Source: Streptomyces phaeofaciens (GTDB lineage: Bacteria > Actinomycetota > Actinomycetes > Streptomycetales > Streptomycetaceae). Taken from it: a stretch of 64,000 nt of DNA. Shown here piece by piece: positions 27,348 to 36,420 of this stretch (the first letter of the stretch is position 1; the number at the start of each line of letters is the position of its first letter). The stretch lies in the NCBI RefSeq assembly GCF_014648915.1, contig NZ_BMSA01000023.1, positions 121,242 through 185,241 on the forward strand, written 5' to 3'. Made by a program: the position numbers and the translations under genes. A model generated the notes under the pieces. That model was not told the origin of the DNA, searched no databases, and saw only the letters and a program-made list of their open reading frames with translations.

Positions 27348-29382
27348 CGCCCGGGTCACCGCTCCCCGGGCGCGGGCGCAGGACCGCGACGCCGAGCGGG
27401 TCGAGCACGAGGGGCTCGCCCCGTTCGGCCCGCTTGCCGGTGAGGAGGTCGGTGGCGGCGGCGTGGGCGGTCAGCCGGACCGGCTCCGGGGCGTGGTTGA
27501 GGAGGAACAGCAGGCTCGTGCCGTCGGGGGTGACGCGGGTGGCGGTCTCGACGGCGGGGTGGGCGGCGTAGGGGCCGATCAGGCCGTGGCGGGCGAGGAC
27601 CCGCCGGACGACGAGGTCGACGCCGGACCGGTCGAGGTCGGTGGCGACGTACCAGCCCTCTCCGGCACCGAAGCGGTGGCGGGTCACGGCCGGGGTGCCG
27701 GCGTAGAAGTCGGCGCCGTAGGTGGCGACCGGTTCGGCGCCGCGGGGCTGGACGATCTCGAAGACCAGGCGGGCCTCGGCGGTCGACTCCGCGAAGCGCA
27801 CGGGCTGTACGACGTCCTGCGGGCGGGCGTCCCATTCGTCGACGCGGATGCCGAGCAGCGGGGCGAGCGGCCCGGGGACGTCGGTGAGGAAGGCGCGGTC
27901 GTGGACGTCGGAGCGGGCGGTGAGGAAGGTGGCGAGGACGGTGCCGCCGCGCCGGGCCAGTGCTTCGAGACGTTCGGCCAGGTCGCCCTTGACCAGGTGG
28001 AGGACGGGGGCGAGGACGATGTCGTAGGGGGTGAGGTCGGCGGTGACGGGGACGACGTCCACATCGGCGCCGGCCTCGCGGGCGGCCCGGTAGTAGCGGT
28101 GGACGACGTCGGTGTACCGGACCAGCCGGGAGGGGCCGTCGGAGATCTCCAGCGCCCACCAGCTGTCCCAGTCGAAGAGGAGGGCGGTGCGGGCCGGAGT
28201 GCGGGCACCCAGGGTGATCGCGCCGAGATCGCTCAGCTCCGCTCCCAGCGCGGCGACTTCACGAAAGACGCGGGTGTCGTCGCGGCCCGCGTGGCCGATC
28301 ACCGCGCCGTGGTACTTCTCGCAGGCGCCGCGGGAGGCCCGCAGCTGGAAGTAGAGGGCGGCGTCGGCTCCGTGGGCGATCGCCTGGAACGTGGCCAGCC
28401 GCAGCTCCCCCGGTCTGCGCAGGGGGTTGACGTCCCGGCAGGCGGTGGCGGAGGGGGTCTGTTCCATCAGCCAGAAGGGTGCGCCGTCCTTGAGTCCGCG
28501 CATCAGGTCGTGGGCGAGGGCGGGCCGGGTGGGCGGGGCGTCGAGGGGCGGGTAGTTGTCCCAGGAGACGAAGTCGAGGTGGGGCGCCCAGCGGTGGTAG
28601 TCGAGGGGCCGGTAGGCGCCCATCAGGTTGGTGGTGACGGGGGTGTCCGGGTCGTGGGCGCGGACGGCCTCCTTCTCGGCAGTGAAGCAGCCGAGGAGGG
28701 CGTCGGTCATGAAGCGCCGGTGGTCGAGGGTGATGCCCTGGAAGGCGGTGTGGTCGGGGCCTCGCCAGTGTTCGGTGAGGGCGCTCGGCGGCTCGATCTG
28801 GTCCCAGTCGGTGTAGCGGTGCGACCAGAAGGTGGTCCACCAGGCGTCGTTGAGGGCGTCGAGGGTGCCGTGCCGGGCGCGCAGCCAGCCGCGGAACGCC
28901 TCGGCGCACAGTTCGCAGTAACAGGCGCCGCCGTACTCGTTGTTGATGTGCCAGGCGAGCAACGCCGGGTGCTGTGCGTACCGTTCGGCGAGACGGCCGG
29001 CCAGGACGGTGGCGAGGCGGCGGTAGGCGGGTGAGCTGGGGCAGAAGTTGTGGCGCTGGCCGTGGCGGTGCCGGCGGCCCTCGAAGTCGGTGCGGTTGAC
29101 CTCGGGGTACGTTCTCGCGAGCCAGGGCGGGACGGCGGCGGTGCCGGTGGCCAGGCAGACCCGGCGGCCCTCGGCGGCGGCCCGGTCGAGTGTCCGGTCC
29201 AGGACGCCGAAGTCGTGGATGTCCTCGGCGGGCTGGGTGAGCGACCAGGAGAAGACACCGACGGTGAGCGTGTCGATGCCGGCCCGTGCGAAGAGGCGGT
29301 GGTCCTCGTCCCAGACCTCCTGGGGCCACTGCTCGGGGTTGTAGTCGCCGCCGTAGGGGATCTTGGGGCTGTTCGGGGTCAT
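27337..29382 (-). CDS. GH42 beta-galactosidase
   Basis: A 681-residue enzyme. The TIM-barrel opening GGDYNPEQWPQEVWDED is diagnostic. The acid/base is E149 in HINNEYGG and the nucleophile is E307 in LMEQTPS. The zinc-type cysteines CYCELC follow the acid/base. The trimerisation domain (about 390-600) and a small beta C-domain complete the fold. There is no signal peptide. GH42 members cleave beta-galactosides or alpha-L-arabinopyranosides, fitting debranching of imported hemicellulose oligosaccharides. The ATG overlaps the upstream stop (ATGA); it is the last gene of the six-gene operon. Confidence 0.93.
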   Translation of the reverse strand: MTPNSPKIPYGGDYNPEQWPQEVWDEDHRLFARAGIDTLTVGVFSWSLTQPAEDIHDFGVLDRTLDRAAAEGRRVCLATGTAAVPPWLARTYPEVNRTDFEGRRHRHGQRHNFCPSSPAYRRLATVLAGRLAERYAQHPALLAWHINNEYGGACYCELCAEAFRGWLRARHGTLDALNDAWWTTFWSHRYTDWDQIEPPSALTEHWRGPDHTAFQGITLDHRRFMTDALLGCFTAEKEAVRAHDPDTPVTTNLMGAYRPLDYHRWAPHLDFVSWDNYPPLDAPPTRPALAHDLMRGLKDGAPFWLMEQTPSATACRDVNPLRRPGELRLATFQAIAHGADAALYFQLRASRGACEKYHGAVIGHAGRDDTRVFREVAALGAELSDLGAITLGARTPARTALLFDWDSWWALEISDGPSRLVRYTDVVHRYYRAAREAGADVDVVPVTADLTPYDIVLAPVLHLVKGDLAERLEALARRGGTVLATFLTARSDVHDRAFLTDVPGPLAPLLGIRVDEWDARPQDVVQPVRFAESTAEARLVFEIVQPRGAEPVATYGADFYAGTPAVTRHRFGAGEGWYVATDLDRSGVDLVVRRVLARHGLIGPYAAHPAVETATRVTPDGTSLLFLLNHAPEPVRLTAHAAATDLLTGKRAERGEPLVLDPLGVAVLRPRPGSGDPGVSE

Positions 29383-30059
29383 ACGGTGAAGTCCTCCTCG
29401 GTCTCGGCGATCACCGGGCGCTCGCAGTGCAGCAGGGAGAGCAGCAGCGGGGCGGCGAGCAGGGCGGGCAGGGCCTCGGTCAGCAGGGCGGTGAGGCCGG
29501 CGGCCAGGACGAGCAGCGAGGCGGCGCCGGCGGTGGCCCTGGCGTGCCGGAGCAGGAAGTACGCGGCGAGGCGGGCGGTGTCCCGGGAGCGGAACGCGAA
29601 CAGTGAGGTGAGGACGAGCGCGTGGGCGCCCCACAGGAGCGAGACCGCGCCGGTCAGCCCGAGCAGGGCGGCCCACCAGCGGGGGAGGCCGGTGGCGGCG
29701 AAGTGGGTGAGGGTGAAGGCGATCACCGTCAGCCAGGCCAGCAGGGGGGTCCAGAGGGTGAGGGCGGGTACGGCGTTGAGGCGCCAGCCGCGGGCGTAGG
29801 CGCGGGCCGGGTGCAGGTCGGTGAGGTCCCGGCCGCGGTGGTGCAGGGCGTACAGCGCGGCGGACAGGGCGGGGCCGAGCGGCAGCAGGCAGACGGCCGC
29901 CAGGGGCAGGTTGGCGGGGTCGGGGTCCAGGAGGAACAGGGCGATCAGGCCGGGCGTGGCGGCGGCGAGGAGCAGGGCCTCGACGGTGAGGAGGGTGTGC
30001 AGCAGGGCGGCGGCGCGGGAGAGGACACCGGTGCCGAAGTCGGTGGCCGTGCCGCTCAT
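29379..30059 (-). CDS. YesL-like (DUF624) membrane protein
   Basis: A 226-residue protein with five hydrophobic segments, near 20-40, 45-70, 105-130, 140-160 and 175-205. The layout, the DP-rich first loop and the position among CUT1 transporter and glycosidase genes match DUF624/YesL proteins. These commonly accompany LplABC-type transporters in hemicellulose and pectin operons. Function is unproven; a transport accessory role is proposed for the family. Both ends overlap neighbours by 4 bp, so it is firmly part of the operon. Confidence 0.75.
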   Translation of the reverse strand: MSGTATDFGTGVLSRAAALLHTLLTVEALLLAAATPGLIALFLLDPDPANLPLAAVCLLPLGPALSAALYALHHRGRDLTDLHPARAYARGWRLNAVPALTLWTPLLAWLTVIAFTLTHFAATGLPRWWAALLGLTGAVSLLWGAHALVLTSLFAFRSRDTARLAAYFLLRHARATAGAASLLVLAAGLTALLTEALPALLAAPLLLSLLHCERPVIAETEEDFTV

Positions 30060-31564
30060 GACGCCTCCCGGCCGAGCAGGCGTCCCTCGTCCCACCAGGG
30101 CGGGGTCTCGTCGGTGAGCGGGGTCAGTTCGACGAGGGTGACCTCGTGGCGGGCGAGCGTCAGGTCGAGTGCGGCACGTCCCTCGCGCACGGGCAGCCGG
30201 TGGTGGCCGCGGGCGGGCTCGGAGGCCTCGTGCAGGACGTCCAGCTGTCCGGCCTTCGGGGAGCGGGGGCTGCCCATGCGGCGCCAGGTCGTGTACGCGT
30301 TTCCGCGCTCCTCGTCCACCGTGGACCGGCGGACGAACACCTCGGGTCCGCCGACCGGGACGGACAGCCGCAGGACGTGCCGGTCGGGGCCGGGGGTCTC
30401 GCCGGTCGGGTCGACGGGGGCCCAGGCCAGGACGGTGACCCGGCCGTCGGGGTGGCGGGTGACGAGATGGTCGTCGCCGCGGGCCAGCAGGTCGGGGCCG
30501 GTCCGCGCCATGAAGGCGTACAGGTGGTAGGCCGGTTTCCTGACCTGGCGGTGGGTGAGCAGTCCGAAGCCGCCGTGGAAGAGGGCGGTGGGGACGCCGG
30601 CCTCCTCGAACATGTCGCTGAACGTCCAGTAGGAGAACGAGTCGACGAGGTCCCCGCCCGACGCCAGGACCGGGGCGAGGTAGGCGGCGTGGAACGCGGT
30701 GTCGTGGACCGGGTTGTCGGGGCGGTAGGAGGAGTTGAACTCCGTGATGTGGACGGGGAGTCCGGCCAGCCGGGTGCCCTTGAGCCGCTCGCGGGGCGTG
30801 GCGAACTGGTCGAGCAGGCCGGCCGCCGGCGCCAGGGTCTGGTGGACGCCGAACGGCACGTGCTGGGCGGGGCCGGAGGTGTAGGCGTGCTTGGACACGA
30901 AGTCGACGGGCACGTCCCGGTGTTCGGCGAACTCCGCGAACCGGTCGAGCCAGTCGTCGGCGCCCGGGGAGATCGCCGGTCCGCCGACCTGGAGGCCGGC
31001 GTCCACGTCCTTCACCGTGTGCGCGGTGATCTCGTACAGCCGGTGGTACGCCCGTTCGTCGGCGTGCTCCCAGAAGTCGGGGAGGTTGGGCTCGTTCCAC
31101 ACCTCGACGGGCCAGGTGCGGACCTCGTCGAGGCCGTAGCGGTCGACGAGGTGGGTGAGGGTGGCGCGGACGAGGGCGGCCCACTCGCGGTGGTCGCGCG
31201 GTGGGGTGACGTTGCCCCGCCACCAGAAGACGGTCCGGTCCCCCGAGGCCAACTCGGACGGCATGAAGCCGAGTTCGAGGAAGGGACGGATGCCGAGCTC
31301 CAGGTACGCGTCGAGAACCTGGTCGACGTAGGTGAAGGAGTGGTGGACCCGGCGGCCGCCCTCGTGGTCGTAGGGCCGGTGCACGCCCATGCCGTCGCTG
31401 AGCAGACCGTGGCCGCGGATGTGCCGGAAGCCGATGTCGCGCCGCAGGAGCGCCAGGGAGTCCTGGTAGTCGCGGCGCAGGGCGAGTTCGATCCGGCCGG
31501 TGCCGACGCACGCCCGCCAGGCGTCGGAGAACCGGCCGACCGGCTCGGCCGGGACCCGGATCAC
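30056..31564 (-). CDS. GH39 beta-xylosidase
   Basis: A 502-residue enzyme. IGFRHIRGHGLLSDGMGV and the acid/base motif VWNEPNLPDFW (E158), then HITEFNSSY with nucleophile E275, are hallmarks of GH39 beta-xylosidases. The length agrees with the family. No signal peptide is present, so it acts on imported xylo-oligosaccharides. The GTG start at 31564 overlaps the binding-protein stop (GTGA). Together with the GH67 and CE7 genes it indicates a glucuronoxylan-directed locus. GH39 also contains alpha-L-iduronidases; the bacterial context favours xylosidase. Confidence 0.9.
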   Translation of the reverse strand: MIRVPAEPVGRFSDAWRACVGTGRIELALRRDYQDSLALLRRDIGFRHIRGHGLLSDGMGVHRPYDHEGGRRVHHSFTYVDQVLDAYLELGIRPFLELGFMPSELASGDRTVFWWRGNVTPPRDHREWAALVRATLTHLVDRYGLDEVRTWPVEVWNEPNLPDFWEHADERAYHRLYEITAHTVKDVDAGLQVGGPAISPGADDWLDRFAEFAEHRDVPVDFVSKHAYTSGPAQHVPFGVHQTLAPAAGLLDQFATPRERLKGTRLAGLPVHITEFNSSYRPDNPVHDTAFHAAYLAPVLASGGDLVDSFSYWTFSDMFEEAGVPTALFHGGFGLLTHRQVRKPAYHLYAFMARTGPDLLARGDDHLVTRHPDGRVTVLAWAPVDPTGETPGPDRHVLRLSVPVGGPEVFVRRSTVDEERGNAYTTWRRMGSPRSPKAGQLDVLHEASEPARGHHRLPVREGRAALDLTLARHEVTLVELTPLTDETPPWWDEGRLLGREAS

Positions 31565-33216
31565 CCGTTCTCCTTCGTGTAGCGCTCGCGTGCCTTGTTG
31601 TGCAGGTCGACGAGCCGGTCCATGTTCTTGGCCTTCAACTCGGTGACGTAGTCGTCCCATTCGGTCAGCGGGCGCTTGCCGAGGGCGAACTTGAGGGTGT
31701 TCTGGGTGACGTGGTCGCGCAGCGGGGTGTCCCAGAGCTGCGCCTGTTCCTGCTCCACGGACCGCAACGGGTGCGCCGGGCCGACGGGCAGCTGTTCGCG
31801 CCGGGCCATGACGTCCTGGAACGCCTTCTCGTCGGGGCCGAACGAGGAGGAGACCAGCGCCCAGCTGCCGCCGTAGGTGAAGACGCCGTTGAAGAAGCCG
31901 TAGTCCTTCTGGAGGTCCTTCGGCGCGTCGGGGTCGGAGCCCATCAGGCTGATCCCGGGCTCCAGCGCGTACTGCCCGCCGCCGTACGTGTACGTGGTGC
32001 CCTCCACACCCCACTTGGCGAACCGCTGGCCCTCGTCCGAGTACCAGAGCCAGTCCACGAACTGCATCATCGCCACGAAGGAGTCGCTCGTGAGGGCCTT
32101 GCTGGAGATCATGACGCCGTTCTCCAGCCGGGCGCCGCCCATGACCACGGGGCCGGCCGGGCCGAGCGGCACCGGCACCATCTCGATCTTCGCCCCCTCG
32201 ACCTGCCGCTCCAGGTTGTAGCGGTAGTTCTGGACCAGCTCCTGGGGGTTGGCGCTGATCGCGAAGGACTTCTCACCCAGCAGCTTCTGCACCGCTTCGT
32301 CGTCGGTCTGGGTGAAGCTCTCGGGGTCCATCAGCTTCTCGGCGACCAGCTTTCTCAGGTACTCGACCATCCCGCGGTAGCCGTCCTGGGCGCCGGTGAA
32401 GACGAAAGCGTCCGCCTTCGCGTCGTAGCTGATGTTGTCGTACGTCCAGCCGGCCCGGACGCCGTGGGACTGGCCGAGGTAGCTGAGCAGCGCGGCGACC
32501 GGATAGGGGGTGTTGATGCTCCAGCGGTCGGAGAGCGGGTACCGGTCGGGGTACTCGGCGCGGATCGCGCGAAGGACGTCGTACACCTCGTCCCAGGTGG
32601 TGGGCAGGCCGAGGCCGAGCGTGTCGAGGACGTCGGTGCGCAGCGACAGCGAGTAGCCGGACTTCACCTTCTCGTGCAGGCCGGGCAGGAGGTAGTACTT
32701 GCCGTCGGACTGGCGGATGGAGTCGAGTTCCGGCTCCAGCTTCCACTTCCCGACCTTGTTCCGGAAGTTGGGCATCAGGTGCACGTACTCGCTCACCGGG
32801 AGGATCGCGCCGGACGAGACGAAGGCGACCTCCGAGGGGTGGTACGTCTTCGGGATCAGGAAGGGGGCGTCGCCCGCGCCGATGAGGACGCTGCGCTTCT
32901 TCTCGTAGTCGCTGAGCGGGACGTCGACCGGTTTCAGGGTGACGCCGGTGCGGCGGGTGAGTTCCTTCCAGAACAGCCAGCCGTTCTTCAGCGGGTAGAC
33001 GGGGTTGTTGTTGTGCAGCATCGAGAAGGAGAGCGGCTTCGACGCCTTGAACTGCTGGCCGGCGCGGTACTCCTTCATGGCGCCGTTCTGCTTCTTGGAG
33101 AGGTCCTTGGAGTCCCCTGTGTCGTCGCCGCTGCCGCAGCCGGTGAGGGCGGCGAGGCCGATGAAGCCGGCTGCCGCGAGTATCTGACGTCGTGAGAGCT
33201 CGCCTTCGTTCTTCAC
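31561..33216 (-). CDS. Oligosaccharide ABC transporter substrate-binding lipoprotein (LplA-like)
   Basis: A 551-residue extracellular solute-binding protein. The N-terminus has SRRQILAAAGF (a possible Tat motif) and the lipobox AALTGCGSG. At about 520 mature residues it belongs to the long LplA-like group that binds oligosaccharides, often xylan-derived. Aromatic-rich stretches (KNGWLFWKEL, VQNYRYNLE) fit carbohydrate binding. The GTG start has GGGAG 6 nt upstream. It is the third gene of the operon after two permeases; no ATPase is encoded, so a shared MsiK-type ATPase is expected. Confidence 0.88.
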   Translation of the reverse strand: MKNEGELSRRQILAAAGFIGLAALTGCGSGDDTGDSKDLSKKQNGAMKEYRAGQQFKASKPLSFSMLHNNNPVYPLKNGWLFWKELTRRTGVTLKPVDVPLSDYEKKRSVLIGAGDAPFLIPKTYHPSEVAFVSSGAILPVSEYVHLMPNFRNKVGKWKLEPELDSIRQSDGKYYLLPGLHEKVKSGYSLSLRTDVLDTLGLGLPTTWDEVYDVLRAIRAEYPDRYPLSDRWSINTPYPVAALLSYLGQSHGVRAGWTYDNISYDAKADAFVFTGAQDGYRGMVEYLRKLVAEKLMDPESFTQTDDEAVQKLLGEKSFAISANPQELVQNYRYNLERQVEGAKIEMVPVPLGPAGPVVMGGARLENGVMISSKALTSDSFVAMMQFVDWLWYSDEGQRFAKWGVEGTTYTYGGGQYALEPGISLMGSDPDAPKDLQKDYGFFNGVFTYGGSWALVSSSFGPDEKAFQDVMARREQLPVGPAHPLRSVEQEQAQLWDTPLRDHVTQNTLKFALGKRPLTEWDDYVTELKAKNMDRLVDLHNKARERYTKENG

Positions 33217-33243
33217 GGATACTCCCTTGTTGAGGTCCGGCTC

Positions 33244-34158
33244 TCAGCCCTTGACCGCGCCGAGCATCACGCCGGAGACGAAGTAGCGCTGGACGAACGG
33301 GTACACGCAGAGGATGGGCAGGGCGGTGAGCACGATCGTGACCGCCTGGATGTTCGCCCCGACCTGGCTGAGCTGTTCGGTGGCCGCACCGGCGTTGCCG
33401 CCCGTGGTGGCGCCGGAGATGAGGTTGCGCAGATAGACGGTGACCGGCATCAGCTCGGTGCGGTCCATGTAGAGGTACGCCGAGAACCAGGAGTTCCAGA
33501 AGGACACCGAGTAGAAGAGCACCATCGTCGCGATGACCGCCTTGGACAGCGGCAGCACGATCCGCAGCAGGATGCCGTACGTGCTCAGGCCGTCGATCTC
33601 GGCGGCCTCCTCCAGTTCGGTGGGCAGGCTCTCGAAGAACGCCTTCATCACCAGCAGGTTGAAGACGCTGATCGCGTTCGGCAGGGCGATCGCCCAGACG
33701 GAGTTCTTCAGGCCCAGGCTGGTGACCAGGACGTAGTTCGGGATGAGTCCGCCGGAGAAGAACATGGTGAACACGGCGACCCCGACGAGGACGCCCCGCC
33801 CTTTGAGGTTCCTCTTCGACAGGACGTAGGCGTAACAGGTCGTCAGAACCATGGCGACGACGGTGGAGACGACCGTGTAGAAGACGGTGTTCGCGTAGTT
33901 CCGCCAGAACATCGCGTCCTGGAAGACGATGTCGTAGGTGGTGAGGTTGAACCCCTTCGGCCACAGGGTGACCTCACCGGCGCGGATCTGCCGCTCCCCG
34001 CTGAAGGACCGGGCGACGATGTTGACGAAGGGGTAGAGGGTCACCAGCACGACCAGGGTGAGAATCACTCCGTTGACGCCCTGGAAGACGCGGTCGCCGC
34101 GGGTGCGCCGGTGCACCGGGGTGCGCGGACGCACGGGCGGGGAGAGCGGCGGGCTCAC
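33244..34158 (-). CDS. CUT1 sugar ABC permease (LplC-like)
   Basis: A 304-residue permease with six membrane segments. The EAA loop is PTELEEAAEIDGLSTYGILLRIVLP, and the C-terminus PFVQRYFVSGVMLGAVKG is typical of the LplC group. A Pro/Arg-rich N-terminus of about 25 residues is cytoplasmic. The GTG start at 34158 overlaps the upstream permease stop (GTGA). Confidence 0.88.
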   Translation of the reverse strand: MSPPLSPPVRPRTPVHRRTRGDRVFQGVNGVILTLVVLVTLYPFVNIVARSFSGERQIRAGEVTLWPKGFNLTTYDIVFQDAMFWRNYANTVFYTVVSTVVAMVLTTCYAYVLSKRNLKGRGVLVGVAVFTMFFSGGLIPNYVLVTSLGLKNSVWAIALPNAISVFNLLVMKAFFESLPTELEEAAEIDGLSTYGILLRIVLPLSKAVIATMVLFYSVSFWNSWFSAYLYMDRTELMPVTVYLRNLISGATTGGNAGAATEQLSQVGANIQAVTIVLTALPILCVYPFVQRYFVSGVMLGAVKG

Positions 34159-35144
34159 CACAGGCTCGTCCCCACCGTGCGGCGCGACAGCTGGTTCGCG
34201 GACGTGATCAGCACCAGGCCGATGACCGCCTCGAAGAGGCCGATCGCGGCGGCGTAGCTGAAGCTGTTGGACTCGACGCCGGCCCGGTAGAGGTAGGTGG
34301 AGACCACATCGGCCGTCGGGTAGGTCAGCGGGTTGTACAGCAGCAGGATCTTCTCGAATCCGACGGCCATGAAGGTGCCGATGTTGAGGATCAGCAGAGT
34401 GATCATGGTGGGGCGGATGCCGGGCAGGGTGACGTGCCAGATCTGCTTCCACCGGTTGGCGCCGTCGATCCGGGCCGCCTCGTACAGGTCCTCGTCGACG
34501 GTGGTCAGGGCGGCGAGGTAGAGGATCGTGCCCCAGCCGGCGGTCTGCCAGATCTCCGAGCCCACGTAGACGGTGCGGAACCAGCCGGGTTCCTGGACGA
34601 ACCGGATCGCGTCCAGACCGAACCAGCCCAGCGCGTGGTTGACCGGCCCGTCGGTGGCGAGCATCTGCAAGGTGATGCCCGCGACGATCACGATCGACAG
34701 GAAGTGCGGAAGATACGAGACCGACTGCACGAACCGTTTCAGCGAGCGTCGGCGTACCTCGTTGAGCAGCAGCGCCAGGGCGATCGGGATCGGGAAGCAG
34801 AAGACGAGCGTGAGCGTGCCCAGCCACAACGTGTTGCGGAAGACCTGCCAGAACGTGGGATCGGACAGGAACATCCGCACATAGCGCAGCCCCACCCACT
34901 GCTCGCCCAGGATCGAACCCCCGGGCTCGAAGCGGCGGAAGGCGATGACATTGCCGATCATCGGCAGATAGCGGAAGACCAGGAAGAACAGCAGCGGCAG
35001 CACGGCCAGCGAGTACAGCTGCCAGTCCCGGCGCAGCGCGCGCCGACGGCCGGGGCGCGGGGCCGGTCGCCCCGGTCCGTGCCGGGTCTTGGGCGGTGGG
35101 TCCTGGGTTCCTGGGGACGGGGCCGACGTGGTGGAGGTGCTCAT
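34155..35144 (-). CDS. CUT1 sugar ABC permease (LplB-like)
   Basis: A 329-residue permease with six membrane segments and the EAA loop EDLYEAARIDGANRWKQIWHVTLP; YLPMIGNVIAFRRF in the first loop is typical of LplB. The ATG at 35144 has GGGAGG 7 nt upstream. It is the first gene of the six-gene operon running to 27337. Its promoter region contains two CGAAAC-type boxes and one LacI-type box. Confidence 0.88.
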   Translation of the reverse strand: MSTSTTSAPSPGTQDPPPKTRHGPGRPAPRPGRRRALRRDWQLYSLAVLPLLFFLVFRYLPMIGNVIAFRRFEPGGSILGEQWVGLRYVRMFLSDPTFWQVFRNTLWLGTLTLVFCFPIPIALALLLNEVRRRSLKRFVQSVSYLPHFLSIVIVAGITLQMLATDGPVNHALGWFGLDAIRFVQEPGWFRTVYVGSEIWQTAGWGTILYLAALTTVDEDLYEAARIDGANRWKQIWHVTLPGIRPTMITLLILNIGTFMAVGFEKILLLYNPLTYPTADVVSTYLYRAGVESNSFSYAAAIGLFEAVIGLVLITSANQLSRRTVGTSLW

Positions 35145-35167
35145 GCTCGGGCCTCCCGGGGCGTCGC

Positions 35168-35180
35168 TCGAAACGTTCGA
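35168..35180. promoter_or_regulatory. CGAAAC-type operator box 1
   Basis: TCGAAACGTTCGA has TCGAA/TTCGA arms around ACG, 24 bp before the operon start. It matches box 2 at 10 of 11 core positions. CGAAA-N-TTTCG motifs are known from Streptomyces xylanase and xylosidase promoters. Confidence 0.55.
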
Positions 35181-35195
35181 CCAGCCACGTGCTCT

Positions 35196-35206
35196 CGAAA
35201 CTTTCG
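35196..35206. promoter_or_regulatory. CGAAAC-type operator box 2
   Basis: CGAAACTTTCG is a perfect palindrome around one base, identical in form to the xylan-associated actinobacterial motif. It starts 27 bp from box 1. Confidence 0.6.
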
Positions 35207-35246
35207 TGCCCTTACCGGTAACTCTGCGGCAACGTAAGGGCACACG

Positions 35247-35258
35247 GAAAGCGCTGTC
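35247..35258. promoter_or_regulatory. LacI-family operator shared with the mannosidase promoter
   Basis: GAAAGCGCTGTC is the exact reverse complement of the element at 181-192. It lies 103 bp before the transporter operon and 155 bp before the divergent CE7 esterase gene, so it could control both. Confidence 0.6.
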
Positions 35259-35412
35259 AATGGGTGCTGCACGGTGGACCGGTGGGGAGTGATGCGGCGT
35301 TGAAGGCGCAAACGGGTGGGGTAGAACCGGAGAGTCCACTGCTAACGTGCGTCGCAAATTTCTGGCTGAGGTACGCAACGATCGATCGCCCACGACCCCT
35401 GCGAGGTGCCCC

Positions 35413-36408
35413 GTGCCCGCGTTCGACCTGCCCCTGGCGGAGCTGGAACGCCACCGCCCCGACCTCGACGAGCCCGCCGACTTCGACGCCTTCTGGCAGG
35501 ACACCCTGAAGGAGGCCGAGCGCCACGAACCCCTGGTGTCGGTCCGCCCGGTGAAGACCGGCCTGCGTCTGACGGACACCTGGGACGTGACGTTCCGCGG
35601 CTTCGCCGGGGATCCCGTCCGGGCCTGGTTCACCCTCCCCGCACACGCGCGGCAGCCGCTCCCCGCCGTGGTCGAGTACATCGGCTACGGCCGCGGCCGG
35701 GGCCTCCCCCACGAACGGCTGACCTGGGTGAACGCCGGGTACGCACACCTGCTGATGGACAACCGCGGCCAGGGCGACCAGTACGGCAACGGCGGCCACA
35801 CCCCCGACCCGCACACCGGCGCCCCCGGCGGCCCGGGCCCTGCCGTACGCGGCCTGCTCTCCCCGCACGACCACCACTACCGCCGGCTGATCACGGACGC
35901 GGTGCGCGCGGTGACGGCGGTCCGCGCGCTGCCCGGGGTGGATCCGGCGCGGACCGCGGCCGTCGGCAACAGCCAGGGCGGCGGGCTGGCCCTGGCGGTG
36001 GCGGGCCTGGTCCCCGACCTCGGCGCGGCCTTGGTCACCGCGCCGTTCCTGTGCGGCATCCGCCGCGCCCTGGACCTCACCGACGCGGCCCCCTACGGCG
36101 AGATCACCGCCTACCTCGCCGTCCACCGCGGCGCCGAGCAGGCCGCCCACCGCACCCTCTCGTACCTGGAGGGTGTCTCCTTCGCCCGTCGCGCCCACGC
36201 ACCGGCCCACTTCGGCACCGGCCTGCGCGACACGGTGTGCCCGCCGAGCGGCGCGTACGCGGCGTTCAACCGCTACGGCGAGCTGAGCGGGGGCGGCGCG
36301 GACCCACGCCGGGAGATCCACCCGTATCCCTTCAACGGACACGAGGGGGGCGAGGCGGAGCAGGTGCGCCGCCAACTGGGCTGGCTGGCACGGGTGATGG
36401 CGGTATAG
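35413..36408 (+). CDS. CE7 acetyl xylan esterase / cephalosporin-C deacetylase
   Basis: A 331-residue alpha/beta hydrolase. RGQGDQYGNGG and the nucleophile elbow GNSQGGGLAL, then the catalytic Asp (GLRDTVCPP) and His (NGHEGG) near the C-terminus, fit carbohydrate esterase family 7. It has no signal peptide, so it deacetylates imported xylo-oligosaccharides. The GTG at 35413 has GAGG 6 nt upstream; an in-frame ATG-like extension to 35347 has no RBS. It diverges from the xylan-type transporter operon and completes a set of esterase, glucuronidase and xylosidase. Confidence 0.9.
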   Translation: MPAFDLPLAELERHRPDLDEPADFDAFWQDTLKEAERHEPLVSVRPVKTGLRLTDTWDVTFRGFAGDPVRAWFTLPAHARQPLPAVVEYIGYGRGRGLPHERLTWVNAGYAHLLMDNRGQGDQYGNGGHTPDPHTGAPGGPGPAVRGLLSPHDHHYRRLITDAVRAVTAVRALPGVDPARTAAVGNSQGGGLALAVAGLVPDLGAALVTAPFLCGIRRALDLTDAAPYGEITAYLAVHRGAEQAAHRTLSYLEGVSFARRAHAPAHFGTGLRDTVCPPSGAYAAFNRYGELSGGGADPRREIHPYPFNGHEGGEAEQVRRQLGWLARVMAV

Positions 36409-36420
36409 CGCCGCGCGGGG

